Shown: positions 1 through 10,730 of the stretch, piece by piece
Numbering within the stretch: position 1 is the stretch's first letter
Layout: every line of letters starts with the position of its first letter
NCBI GenBank assembly: GCA_010015805.1
Contig: ML978127.1
Coordinates: 744,001-808,000 of the forward strand
Length of the DNA: 64,000 nucleotides
DNA from: Rhizodiscina lignyota
Lineage: Eukaryota > Ascomycota > Dothideomycetes > Aulographales > Rhizodiscinaceae
Direction: 5' to 3'
Made by a program: the position numbers and the translations under genes
The notes under the pieces: model-generated
Seen by the model: only the letters and a program-made list of their open reading frames with translations
The model's database searches: none
Told to the model about the DNA's origin: nothing

Positions 1-1887
1 GAAATAGAAAAACCCTTGAAGCCGTCCTCACACGCGGGCAGGAGGCATGAAGAGAAGAAGACAGAAGTACTCTTCTTTCAATTGACGGGGAGAGAGCCGG
101 AGAAAAGGTAGGAGGTGATAGATATCAAGGGGGATTTGCGGCAGAGTTACTCCGTAGAGGATTCTGATGAGACAATGTGTGGAGGATTGGAGCACGGATG
201 TGAGTGGGGACAGAGTAAAGGGGAGAGTCAGGTAGATAGCAGAATAGAAGCGCTATCCAAGTTTTGTGTGGTGGAGGACATCCACAATGGCGTTTGTTGC
301 TTTTCAACCATGCCCTTCTTGGCGGTACAACAGCATGCACGGCGACGTCCATGCGGGTTGGCTGAGACACAGAGGCCAAGCATGACGCCGGTCCGTGGCA
401 CTCGTCTACGGTAGTGAAATTTAGAGTTGACGAGAAAACGCCTCTGCTCGGCAGTCGCCGAATCATGGTGGCAGTTTGATTGCCGCGGGCGTTGCTCGAG
501 GTGATGGAGGCGCCGAAAGCGCCTCTGAATGCGGTAAGGTTAGATGAGAGATGATCCACGTCCAGGAAATTGAGAGATACGAGATAGCAAGCCGTCAATT
601 GAAGGACCGGACGATCTTCTCTATGTTGAACATGGTCTCAAGCGCCAGATAATTGGCCATGTCGCTTGTCAAATGACGCGAGAGACGTCTTTTCGTCTGA
701 AGTCTTCCATATGCAGGAACCCGCTGTGCCTTTCCAACCTCCTCGCAAACTGCAGTCGACCAAGACGCGGCACGTGAAGCAGGCTGCCGGAGAGTCAAGG
801 ATCCCAGCTCTTTCGATCCGATGTGGTCAGTGTCCTTTTGTTCTTAACCGGCATCTGCTGTGTGTTTTCGGTGAAGTGGCGTGGGCGCGGCGGGCTGGAT
901 TCGACCTGCTGCCCCTGAAGCCATCCCACACTGAGCAGCTCCAATCATTAGCGCGTTCGATATCTCATCCTTGCAAATTGACATCGTCGAATTTGACGTT
1001 CCTTTCTCAGTCTACCGCTCCATCTCGAGTCGTGCTCCAAGAATACCGCCGCTCCCTTCTCCGCAGCCAAGGGGAGCGCATCTGCAGTGAGAAGCACTTC
1101 AAGCGAGGCAGGGAGAAATTTCTCCATGCTGTGCGACGTGAGAAAGGACTTCAACAATCTGCAGCCAGCCATCGCAGCCTCCTGCAGACTCCCGGGTCCC
1201 AAAATTTCATTGCGGTGACCCCTAGGAAGACGCATTCGGCCAGTTTCGAAAGGCGCTTTGTTCTTCTTGCCCTTCAAGCACCGAGGTTCAGAGCGAAGCG
1301 CGACCTATCTTCATCCAGCCCTTCCTCCTTATCACCCTGCTTCTTTCTAGAGAAATAATAGAAGCTCTCCCGTATCTCCTTCGTATGATCGTATCGTCAA
1401 TTTAGCCACCGTCCAATGTCATCGTTACATGCATTTCCGTTTCGCTTGTCAGAGTCCAGACACGATGTCAGAAAATGCCCAGCCGGAGACATTCCTCTTC
1501 ATGCCGATAGCTGTCTTTCGTCGTCCGGGGAACAAGTTTAAGCTCATCTGCTAAGACTGTAGTCATCTGCAAGTCAGTTTGTAAGTGGGGTTGCACGTGG
1601 TCAAAAACTGCAGCCGTTTTCGTCATTGTGTTTCTTCGAGTTTCAAAACTACATCTTTCGGAGCAGATCTGCCGCATATATGCCCATGTGGACTTTCATT
1701 GCATCAACGTTGGGAGCCAACGTCTCATACATTCCGATTGGACGTCTATTGCGAGCATTCTCAAAGATGCCACCATCTTTTGTTAAATAGTACAAAGTAA
1801 GGGGCAAGTCGCTAAACAGACAATGCTATACAGGAAACATAGACCAATCTTTCCAAACAGAACATCAATAGACACCACTTATGTCTC
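1..1887. other. Left flank, no confident gene
   Basis: I see no convincing gene here. Open frames on both strands (for example 666-1358 on + and 948-1277 on -) begin at non-ATG codons, overlap one another and carry no recognisable motif. The last few hundred bases should include the 3' untranslated region of the transporter gene that ends at 1888 on the - strand. A gene cut by the window edge cannot be excluded. Confidence 0.5.
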
Positions 1888-3547
1888 TCAAGGCATCTGA
1901 TCCTCCACCCTCTGCAGCAAGGGCTCTTGCTCGTGCGCCTCTCGACTGCCATCCAACAGGACACCGTTATACGGCATACTCTTCCACCTTCCATCTTTCA
2001 CCCTGTTGACCCTCCAGCTCCCTTGCTTTGCGGCCTCCTCGAAGAACTCGACGTTGTCTTCAAAACTCCGATTCCCGCTTTCCGGCAGATAGAAGTACGT
2101 CCACACGCCCCCGATCGCGTTCGTCACCGCAAACACAATGAAGATGTAATGCGTCAGGTAGGTGAACATGACTGGCGTGAGAAATGTTATCGCAAAGTTC
2201 GCGAAGCCCCATATGATCACGGACACAGCAGCAGCTTGTGCCCGCGCAGTGGTAGGGAATATCTCCGTCGGCACCAACCATACCGTCGAGAGCCAGCCAA
2301 TACCGAAAGCGCCAGTGGCGATGAACAACGCGACAGTGCCAAAGATTGCGACGAGCGGCTGGTAGACGTGCAGGCTGCCCGAATGCATCGCGAGTCCGGC
2401 GAAGAGGCCGAGTAGAAGGAAGCACGACGTGAGGACGACAGAGCCGCCGAGGAGTAGCTTGCGCCGGCCCATGGCGTCGATGAGCAGCCAGGCAATCGTC
2501 ATGAGAATGAAATATGATACGTAGTTGGCCATTGTCAAGTCTTCCGCAGTCCACACGCTGAAGCCTAGAAGTTCGAATATCTGCGGACCATACACTGAGA
2601 CCGCTCCGTATCCAGTGAGTGCCTATGCGAACCATCCACGTCAGACAAGCTATGTATTTAGTGTCATAGTAAGAACATACCTGGTTAACCTGTACCATGA
2701 TGGTAATAATCGTCGGGTGAAACTGAGGGTGTCCAGGTGTAAACATGTCTAAGTAGCTCACATGCTTATCCGCCTCCTGTTCATGACTTTGTCTCAGCTC
2801 CTCAAATTTCGCGTCCCCTTCGCCCTCTCCTTCTTCACCACCGCCGCTACCAAGAATATCCTCAAACGCCAATCTCGCCTTGTCCTCTTTTCCATGGTAT
2901 ATCAGCCACCTGGGGCTCTCTGGCAACCTCCCAATCACAGCAAGCAATACGAGCGGATAGGCCTGCATCACGATAATTGGTACGCGCCACGCCCACTGAC
3001 TCCTCTTGCCCAGGGCCCGCGTCGCCAGGAGGTTGATGGCAAACGCCATGTTCAGACCAAATATATTCATTTGGAATTCTTGCGCTAACGCCCTGCCTCT
3101 TGCCTCGTCGCTCGCGAGCTCTGCTGAATAGATCGGAATGACCGAGTCTATGCCTCCAACCCCCAGACCCATGACTACTCGACCCAGTATCATGACTGCC
3201 AACGCACCCTTCATACCTCTCAAGCCTGCAATGAACATAATCGCATTGCCTAAACTCGCCATTGTCAGGCATGCGAATATCGCCTTCTTTCTTCCCCATC
3301 GGTCCGCGACTTTGCTGAATATCACTGCACCCAAAGCGCAGCCGAGATAGTAGACTGAGACAATCACCCCGACAATCGGCGAATTATACTCGATGCCCAT
3401 CGTTCCAAGATAATTGAGATTCGTGTTGATCATGGACATCATGCCTTGGTCGTAACCGTAAAGCGCAATGGCAGTGGACGAGAAGAGGACGACCTGCGAC
3501 TTTTTGGAGCGCCATAGCGACAGAAATTTGGATGAGAAGTAGGACAT
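1888..3547 (-). CDS. MFS sugar porter (hexose/lactose-permease-like)
   Basis: This is a major facilitator superfamily sugar porter of 533 residues, expected in the plasma membrane. Two exons are predicted: 3547-2681 and 2622-1888, joined in phase 0 across a 58-base intron with a GTATGT donor. Sugar-porter signatures are visible: GYDQG in the first helix (about residue 31), the loop motif DRWGRKKA (about 82-89), PESPRWL at the end of the N-terminal half (about 209-215), VPTEIFP, and PESGNRS at the C terminus in place of the usual PETKGRS. Many hydrophobic segments fit 12 helices. Reading through the intron gives a frameshifted tail, so splicing is needed. The substrate cannot be told from sequence. 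The gene diverges from the glutathione transferase across about 830 bases. Confidence 0.9.
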
Positions 3548-4377
3548 GCTGGCGATAGATTGGGCCTTCTCGTCGACTCGCGGGAAAGGAGAGTATGGAT
3601 CCCGAGATGGAGAAGAAAGCGGTCAGACGGTGAAGGGAAATGGCATGCGAAAAGGAAGCGAGAGCGCAGTTAAAGACAAAGCCCAACAGCTCCAATGATG
3701 GATTATATTCTATTCAATTGAGCGCAGATGTGCCACCCTATACAAGGAAAACGTGCAATCGTCTACGATGTCTTCATCCGAGAGACTGGAGGATTGGAAT
3801 ATGAGGTCTTGACCACGTGGGGCACTTATGACGACGGAGGCGGGACAAGGGTTCAGTTTTCGCGATACTAGCGCGTGTCCCCGCGAGAAAGTATCGTCGG
3901 ATGGGAGCTGGTATGACCTTGATCCGGTAATAAGCAGGAAAAAGCTGGCGGCCGTGTGCTGTAAGTGGGCACGCGCCGACTCGCATGAGAGACATGCAGG
4001 TTGTATGCGGGTAAGAGATCAACGAGATCGGAAAGCTATGTTTGTCTGGGCATACATAACCTCGTATGGTTGCGAGAGGGTTTGAATTGAATCAAAGGAA
4101 AAAAAGACCTCGGAGACTTTGAGCAGGAGTTGGGAGAAACTCAAGTGATTTCATAAGATGCCGCAAGATGCCGCAATGCCAGTACGTCATGAGCCAGGCA
4201 CAGAGTCTGGACTCGTGCGAGAGGGATCGAGCATACCAATGGAAGATTCATAATATTCAGTTCTACTAAATCTCCAGCAACACATGCAAATATAAGTATT
4301 GCTTTCGACAAGATGGGCAAGCAGACTCGCAGCAAGTCTTCGTCTCATTCAATATCGAACTTATCCACTCTCCAACC
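3548..4377. promoter_or_regulatory. Divergent intergenic region (transporter / GST)
   Basis: This 830-base gap lies between two divergent start codons and should hold both promoters. On the GST side I see a tandem 10-mer AAGATGCCGC at 4155-4174, a CRE/bZIP-like TACGTCA just after it (about 4183), and a TATAAG element at about 4290, near 85 bases before the GST start. No gene is apparent. Function is inferred from position only. Confidence 0.4.
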
Positions 4378-5210
4378 ATGGCGACCACCGGACCTAAATA
4401 CCATCCCGTAGCAACAGGCGCGGCAACGGAAACAGTCCAACAGCATCAGGAACCAGAAGACTTGACACTATGGGCAGGCTGGTTCTGTCCTTTCACTCAA
4501 CGCGCTTGGATCGCTTTGGAAGAAAAATCCATCCCGTACAAATACATCGAAGTCAACCCGTACCTCAAAGATCCCGGCTTCCTCGCTATCAGCCCGAAAG
4601 GCCTGGTTCCCACTCTCACGCTCCCAGATGGCCGTCCGGTAAACGACTCGCTCATCATATGCGAGTATCTCGAGGATGCGCATCCCTCATCGAGCCCACT
4701 ACTGCCCAAGGACCCGTATGAGCGTGCACAAGCCCGGACGTGGATCAAGCATATCAATGAAGCCGTCGTGCCAGCATTCTTCCGTTTACTTCAAGCCCAG
4801 CCGTCGGAGCAAGATAAACAAGCGAAGGCGCTCGCAGAGCTGAATGAGGCGCTGAGAACAGTCTGTCAGAAGGTCAAAGGCCCGTACTTCTTCGGAGAAG
4901 AGTTCGGTCTTGTTGATGTGGCGATTGCACCGTGGGCGGTGAGAGATTTCATTGTGCAAGAGTACAGAGGATTCAGAAGGGACGATGTGCCAGGTTGGGG
5001 AAGTTGGGCTGAGGCATTGGAGTCCAGGGGAAGTGTTGCGAGAACAACCAGTGTAAGTGCGGCCCACTCAAAATAAAGCCATGGAAGAAAGGTACTGATG
5101 AGTTGATGCAGGAGAAAGAGAGATATGTCGAGTTCAATCAGACATTTTTAAAGAACGAGGGCCATAGCATGGTTGGCAAAGCGGCGAGGAGCGGAAGAGC
5201 AATCGAATGA
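4378..5210 (+). CDS. Glutathione S-transferase, omega-like
   Basis: Predicted soluble glutathione transferase of 257 residues. Two exons, 4378-5052 and 5112-5210, are joined in phase 0 (GTAAGT donor, GATGCAG acceptor). The N-terminal thioredoxin-like fold contains WFCPFTQR at about residues 35-42; a cysteine in CPF.QR is the omega-class catalytic pattern rather than the Tyr/Ser of other classes. SPKGLVPTL provides the cis-proline loop, and NDSLIICEYLED is the glutathione gamma-glutamyl contact region. The C-terminal half is helical, as in GST_C. Omega enzymes typically carry out glutathione-dependent thiol transfer and dehydroascorbate or S-(phenacyl)glutathione reduction; which one applies here is not visible. 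Splicing replaces a short junk tail by 32 residues that end the C-terminal helix. Confidence 0.9.
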
Positions 5211-5391
5211 ACGGTAGTGATAAATAACAGGGATTTCCCAGTACGGTTCACCAAGATTGAAGTGGGCAAAGCAAATTCGAAGCAATGTTAAATTCTCTCA
5301 TGAAAACTACAAGAGAGCACAGAAACTCAGAATGTCCGAAATTGCCCTGCAATCGTGTAGCGCCACGTGATATTGTACAGTTCAACAGGAA

Positions 5392-6735
5392 TCAGATATC
5401 CTTCCAGCTCCCGTTAACTGGTTTACGGTTGAAGCCGCCATCCCAGCCATCGACGTGTGAGTCAGGCTCTGGAATCTCATGCTGCGGCCTGTACTGCTCT
5501 GGGTAGTCCATGCTCGGCTCAAGCGTACTACCGCTGTAATTTGTGCGATTCGGGCTTCTTTGGCCCTGATACGTCCTTTGCCCGGGGTAGGTGGGCGCGT
5601 TAGAATCTGAACCGGTCGCCGTGGGAGCGTATGCTGCGTAGCTTTGCTGCTGTGGCTGGCTCGATGCGAACTGCTGTCTCGTAGGGGTGTTCTGAGCTGG
5701 CGTGCCATATGGTGATTGCTGGTGGTCATAAGATTGCTGGTTGCCATATGGGGATTGCATATGCGCTGGTGGTGGTGCGGCTCCACGATAACCGCCTGTC
5801 GCAGCGCCAGCATAACCACCAATGTCGTTCGCAGATTGGTATCGTCCGCCTGAGCCGTTGCTGTTTGCGCTAAAATAGCTTTCACCTTCTGTAACAGGCG
5901 TCATGTAGCCGTTATTACTACCATGTCGCGAGTTCATGCCAGGCCTCGGAGCTCCAGCTGCAGCAGCCCCTCCAAGCATCGGCGCCTCTGACTCTGCGGT
6001 GCCTGGAGGGTGTCCATGAGGATCAAGATCGTTCATTTCAACTGGATCTTCCAAAGTCTCGATTCTTCTGTCCTCCGCATTATCCCAAGTCGGCATCGAG
6101 GGCAGCGCGTCTGGGTTCCCCGGCTTCGAATAAGCCCCTTTATTGTTACTGACATCGAACCGCGCGTATTGCGGACCCGAGTTGTATTGCGGAGTCGAGT
6201 TATATTGTGGAGTCGAGTTGGATTGTGGAGTTGAGTTGTATTGTGGAGCTGGGCTATATTGTGGTTGCGGATGTGACTGATATTGGTATGCGCTCGGATT
6301 TGCAGAGTTTTGATAGCCATAGTTGTCATCCTGAGGAATCTTTTGACCACGTCGTCGTGGCGAAGGGCAGCACGCATTGCAGCAAGATAGACAACCACAA
6401 CAGCATTCAGCGCCAAAGCAGAGGCACCGGGCGCAGCAGAAGATGAGTGAGAGGAGGATGAGACTACCGATAATTATTGCAACAATAACTGGCCACCTAT
6501 AGTTCCTTGTCAGCAAGAAAGACCATCTGAGAGGCTCTCGCGCAAAGACTTACTTGCAGTACGCCTTTGACATGCAACTGTCCCAGCTGCTGAGGGTATT
6601 CTTAACGTTATCGACAGTACTATCTACACTTTGACGGGCTACAAGCTCCAAGTCACCGAGTGTATTCGCCGGGCTATCGACAAGGCCATTTATGCTTCGA
6701 TGGGCCATAAGCGCTGTGGTGTATGAGACTGGCAT
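5392..6735 (-). CDS. Fibroin-3-related-like single-pass membrane protein
   Basis: Predicted 428-residue protein of the Pezizomycotina group annotated as fibroin-3 related; its biochemical role is unknown. Two exons, 6735-6554 and 6496-5392, join in phase 2 over a 57-base intron (GTAAGT donor). The N terminus ends in SSWDSCMSKAYCKWPVIV, a conserved hallmark of this group as I recall it. A single hydrophobic helix (about residues 62-85) follows, then a cysteine-rich juxtamembrane stretch (CCCGCLSCCNACC) that looks like a palmitoylation or metal site. The rest is disordered and rich in Gln, Tyr, Ser and Pro, with a run of (Y/S)NSTPQ-like hexapeptides. The short N terminus without a signal peptide suggests the long tail is cytosolic, but topology is inferred. 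Confidence 0.8.
6166..6266 (-). repeat. Tandem 18-base repeat coding YNSTPQ-like units
   Basis: About five imperfect 18-base units inside the fibroin-3-like gene encode YSPAPQ, YNSTPQ, SNSTPQ, YNSTPQ and YNSGPQ in order. The units differ at the DNA level, so the array is diverged rather than freshly expanded. Copy number may vary between strains. Confidence 0.8.
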
Positions 6736-7678
6736 TTTGATCGTATCGACCGCTCAACGGTCCCCGCTTTGTCCACTCCAAGGTCAATCTTTGTTGAACG
6801 CCGTCGCAAGGCTGATGGAGCGAGCGAAAAGTGAGAGGTGGACGACAAGATCAATGAAAGTTGGGAAGAGTTAATGTTATAGCTGGCGCGTCTACGGTGA
6901 GGCTGTGTCGCGATGCCTTTGCCATTCGCCGTTGGGCTCGCGCGTGCGAGCGAGGGTGGAGTTGACAAGTTCGATGTTGGTGCTACAACGAGAGTAATGA
7001 GGGAAGCTGATCGACGTCATCTACCATGAACGAGAGTATTGAATAGAGCGAGTGATTTGGAAAAACAGGGTGAACGATACGTAGGACGATCGATTACTTC
7101 ATAAGTTCGAGGGACTGGGATGTGCTTTAATCTGAGACCCAAGGGTTGCGAATGCACAGGGGCCGTGCGGAATCTGTGGGGCGTGTGGGGTGTGGCTAGA
7201 GATATCAAATGTGGCGTCCAGGGAATCGAGAGCGCCTAGTTATAATGTCAGGTAAACCTGCTTCTTCACCAATAGCGTCTCAGGCGTCGTATTTCCACTG
7301 CAGAAAGTTGCAAGTCGGCCAAGTCGTTGATGTGGTAGATGTTGACCAGGATAAGAGGGGTTCTTAACTGTTGCAGAAGTATGAGTGAACTTAGAGCTGG
7401 AGTCTTCTTCATCAGAAGTCCAGCATGGGCGATGTGCACGGATGCAGGCGACGGTCATAATTGCTGGGTGCACTTGAAGAGTTTCGACATTATAAATCAT
7501 CGCCAAGAACTTATCTATAATCTTCGACTTCATATGAACTCATCTAGATTCCTCTTGCGATTCAAATAACAACAAGTCTGTACCCTTGGCGTGCGGCATT
7601 TTCCGAGCGAGGGAGTCGCAACTCCAGACCTCCTCAAACCTTAACCTCTCCTTCATCCACCATACAATCGCAATCAAA
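6736..7678. other. Divergent intergenic region
   Basis: This 943-base gap separates the divergent starts of the fibroin-3-like gene and the 2EXR gene. It should carry both promoters and 5' untranslated regions. Short open frames are present on both strands, but none has coding character that I can defend. The 90 bases before 7679 are pyrimidine-rich with CAATCAAA just before the ATG, a typical fungal start context. Confidence 0.5.
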
Positions 7679-8617
7679 ATGGCGACAACGCTTAGGAAGT
7701 TCAACTTCCTTGAACTGCCTGGGGAGATACGCAACATGATCTATGGACATCTCGTCATTCCTCGATCAATCACTAAGGTGCTCCTTCTTTCCGCCTGCAA
7801 ATGCGCACCAACTTGGAAGCCAGGACTCTGGCGACCTCTAGATTTGACCATACTCCGAGTGAATCGGCAAGTCCACGACGAAGCAACCTCACTTCTATAC
7901 AAGGAGGCCACGGTAACCTGCGACTTGTATGGGCGCAAGAGTGACGGCAACAATCCATCCCGCAAGCGTTGCAACAGGTGTGGCTCTCACCTCAATGCGT
8001 GCTTTAGCACCTTACCCCTCGACATTATCGCACAGTTCCAGAGGATCGATTTGACGGTCAAACTCGGCCCCGACTTCCCTTTGCGCGAAGAGTGGAGACA
8101 TCTGGAGGAGGTTCTTAAGCGATTTGTAAGAGCACTCGAGCACCGCAAATCCACGGGAGAAGATTGTATACTTGGGATCGATTGGGGCGATTACGAATTT
8201 GTCAACGTGGAAATTCGCCCTGATGACCACTTTGGTGTTAGCCGTGATACCCAGCGTACCTATCATTTTCGACGGCTGTCTGCGATGCTCGAGACTCTCG
8301 ACTGGCTATTCATGGATATCAGCGGCATCAAATATGACTCGACTCGCTCATTCCGTCCCGACGGCGAGGTTATCCTTGAATTTGACGAACCTGGCAGAAA
8401 TGCGTACATTCCAATCGGTTGGGGTCCTTGGTGGAAGAATCCAGGCATAATCGATGAGACAGTCGAGTATATGGACGGCTCGGAAACCGACAGTGACACG
8501 CGGGCAGCTGAGGAAGACGAGGAAGACGTGGAAGGCGCGGAAGATGAAGATGAAGTTGAAGATTTGGAAGATGAGGATGAAGGTGAATATTTCGAAGATG
8601 ATGAAAATTGGGAGTAG
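7679..8617 (+). CDS. 2EXR-domain protein with acidic tail
   Basis: A single-exon protein of 312 residues. The N terminus FNFLELPGEIRNMIY (about residues 7-21) is the 2EXR motif, an F-box-like short module common in large paralogous families of filamentous fungi. ILRVNRQVHDEATSLLY (about 60-76) is the matching second part. A Cys pair (RCNRCG, about residue 106) sits in the middle. The last 45 residues are almost all Glu and Asp. I chose the ATG at 7679 because the 2EXR motif starts seven residues later; 31 more residues could be read upstream but lack homology features. Function is unknown. Members are sometimes proposed to be adaptor proteins by analogy with F-box proteins, which is inference. 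Confidence 0.75.
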   Translation: MATTLRKFNFLELPGEIRNMIYGHLVIPRSITKVLLLSACKCAPTWKPGLWRPLDLTILRVNRQVHDEATSLLYKEATVTCDLYGRKSDGNNPSRKRCNRCGSHLNACFSTLPLDIIAQFQRIDLTVKLGPDFPLREEWRHLEEVLKRFVRALEHRKSTGEDCILGIDWGDYEFVNVEIRPDDHFGVSRDTQRTYHFRRLSAMLETLDWLFMDISGIKYDSTRSFRPDGEVILEFDEPGRNAYIPIGWGPWWKNPGIIDETVEYMDGSETDSDTRAAEEDEEDVEGAEDEDEVEDLEDEDEGEYFEDDENWE

Positions 8618-8888
8618 GATGAGGTAGCATTGGCTGAGAAGAGGTCGACATGATCGCATCCTATCTGCAGCAATGGCGCAAGTCGATCAGAAGAACGTCT
8701 GGAATATCGCATACTACCTGAAGCAAAAGTGCGGCAGAGTAGGACGGGCATGCTAGGATATCGCGGTTCAGCTTACGGCACGGTCGGGGAAATGTTTAAG
8801 AGGGGCAGAATGACTTGCAATTGAGAAGCTTTGCTATTGACTAACTCCTGTTTCGCAACCTCGCGCGTTCCTACCTTTCTATTTGCAA

Positions 8889-10730
8889 TTAATTCTTCAC
8901 GTACAGATCCACATACTTGTCTACATCCATGGCTTCCAGCTTCTTTGGGTCCTGTCCGAGCTCAACGAGCATGTTCACGTGGTCTGCGGAATAATGCGGT
9001 CCTGTATTCAATGTCAGTTTCTACTTCATGTAATTTAGCGTTCAGCGTGCAATGGCTACTCACCCAAATGTCTCTGGTACTTCTTCAAAATCTCAGGCTT
9101 AGCCTCCTCCCTGCGCCACTTGTGACCCAAAGGCGCCTCTACAACCTCCTCTTCCAAAACAGTGCCGTCCTTTAGTGTGACCGTCAAAGCATTGGCAATC
9201 GTCCTCTTCTCGGGGTCATGGTAATCCTTCGTGAACTGCGGATCCTCGACACAGCTGATGCGCTGACGCAAGCTCTCTACCAACTCGCTCGACGCCGCCT
9301 CGCTGCCATCAGTGTAGTCGCTCGCATCAAGTCTATCAAAGACGAACATTGTCGATACCATGTACTGCACGCAGTGATCACGGTCAGCGAAGTTGTCCAT
9401 TGGCTTGAACTGTTTGTCGATGATGCGGATGCAAGCCTCATGCGTGCGGTTGACTACGTTGTCGATGTCCTCAGCAGTCTTACCCATGGCCTTGAGCTTG
9501 CCATTGAGGCGCTTGGCGGCTTCGATGGCAGTCTGCGAGTGGAACTCGGCTGGGTAGGAGACCTTGAAGAGCACATTCTCCATCACGTAGCTGCCATATG
9601 GTCTCTGGAACTTGAAGGGCTTGCCGCCAAAGTTGACATCGTAGAAGCCCCATGTCGGAGTGCTCAGCACGCTCGGCATGCCACCCTCGCCCTTGAGCAC
9701 CTTGAAGACCAGATTCACCGCCTTCTCACACGCGTCGCCAGCGGCCCAGGACTTCCTGCTCATGGTGTTCGGGCTGTGTCTGTAGGTACGCATGCTCTGT
9801 CCGTCACACCACGCCTGACTGATCGCATCGCGCGTCTGCGCCTCACTGAGGCCCATCATCTTCGCCACGACCGCGGTGCTTGCAACCTTGACGTTCACAA
9901 CGTGGTCCAGGCCGACTTTGTTGAAGCTGTTCTCCAACGCCAAGCACCCCTGAATCTCATGTGCCATAATCATCCCCTCTAGGACGTCCTTCACCGTCAG
10001 CACCTTGCCATGTCCCAGCTTCCCACCGTCGCGATTCGTGCGGCTGATCCAGTCTGCAACGGACAGGATCGCGCCCATGTTATCGGACGGATGGCCCCAC
10101 TCCGCCGCCAGCCAGCAGTCGTTGAAGTCGAGCCAGCGAATCATCGCACCGATGTTGAACGCGCCAAGCACGGGGTCGAGCTGGTAATTTGTGCCGGGGA
10201 CGCGCGTGCCGTTGGGAACGACAGTGCCGGGGACGACGGGGCCGAGCAGCTTGCGACATTGGGGGAATTCGAGGGCTTTGAGGCCGCAGCCGAGCGTGTC
10301 GAGGAAGACCCAGCGAGCAGTGTCAAACTTTAATGAGCAAATGGTCAGCCAATTGGTAGGGAGTAGAAGAAGCAATTGGTGAAGGAAAGTGATGGGGATG
10401 GCGGATATACAGTTCCTGGAGCTGGTTTGGTACTGAGAATAATTGGTATAGACGTACAGCAAGGTCAGAGTCGATCTTGTAATTGTGCACATAACTCGCC
10501 ATGTCCACTATCTCAGGATCCCACTCATTGGGTCCCTTCGGCTCTGCCGCGCCGGCCTTGAGACTCGACATGGTGGAGAAGCTCGCGGCCGCCGGTCGAA
10601 AAGCGGTGGCAGGTCTGGAGAAGGTCGAGGGCCTGGGAGAGCAAGAAGCAGCTCTAGCGACCGAAGATGAGGATGGTCGGAGAGTTCGGCGCGCAAAGGA
10701 CCTGCAGAAGCTGCGACTGAGAGTCGACAT
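8889..10730 (-). CDS. prpD: 2-methylcitrate dehydratase, mitochondrial (PrpD/MmgE family)
   Basis: Predicted 549-residue 2-methylcitrate dehydratase. It dehydrates 2-methylcitrate to 2-methyl-cis-aconitate in the methylcitrate cycle, which clears propionyl-CoA from odd-chain fatty acids and Val, Ile and Met. Three exons, 10730-10458, 10327-9064 and 9001-8889, join without stops (junctions DSDLA/FDTARW and RHLG/PHYSAD). The first 50 residues are rich in Arg, Ser and Ala with almost no acids, a mitochondrial presequence. PrpD-type blocks follow: FDTARWVFLDTLGCGL, NYQLDPVLGAFNIGAMIRWL and WGHPSDNMGAILSVADW. A separate short last exon supplies the family C terminus NMLVELGQDPKKLEAMD. Full length for the family and apparently intact. 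No other methylcitrate-cycle gene is in the window. Confidence 0.93.

Noticed and set aside
666-1358. 230-codon open frame on +
   Set aside because: Starts with TTG, low-complexity Ser/Arg-rich content, no recognisable domain, and overlapped by other equally empty frames.
2060-3547. 495-residue read-through version of the MFS transporter
   Set aside because: It reads through the intron at 2623-2680 and continues out of frame; the spliced form restores the sugar-porter C-terminal half.
9218-9982. 254-codon open frame on + inside the methylcitrate dehydratase gene
   Set aside because: It is the antisense shadow of a clearly recognised gene and has no motif of its own.
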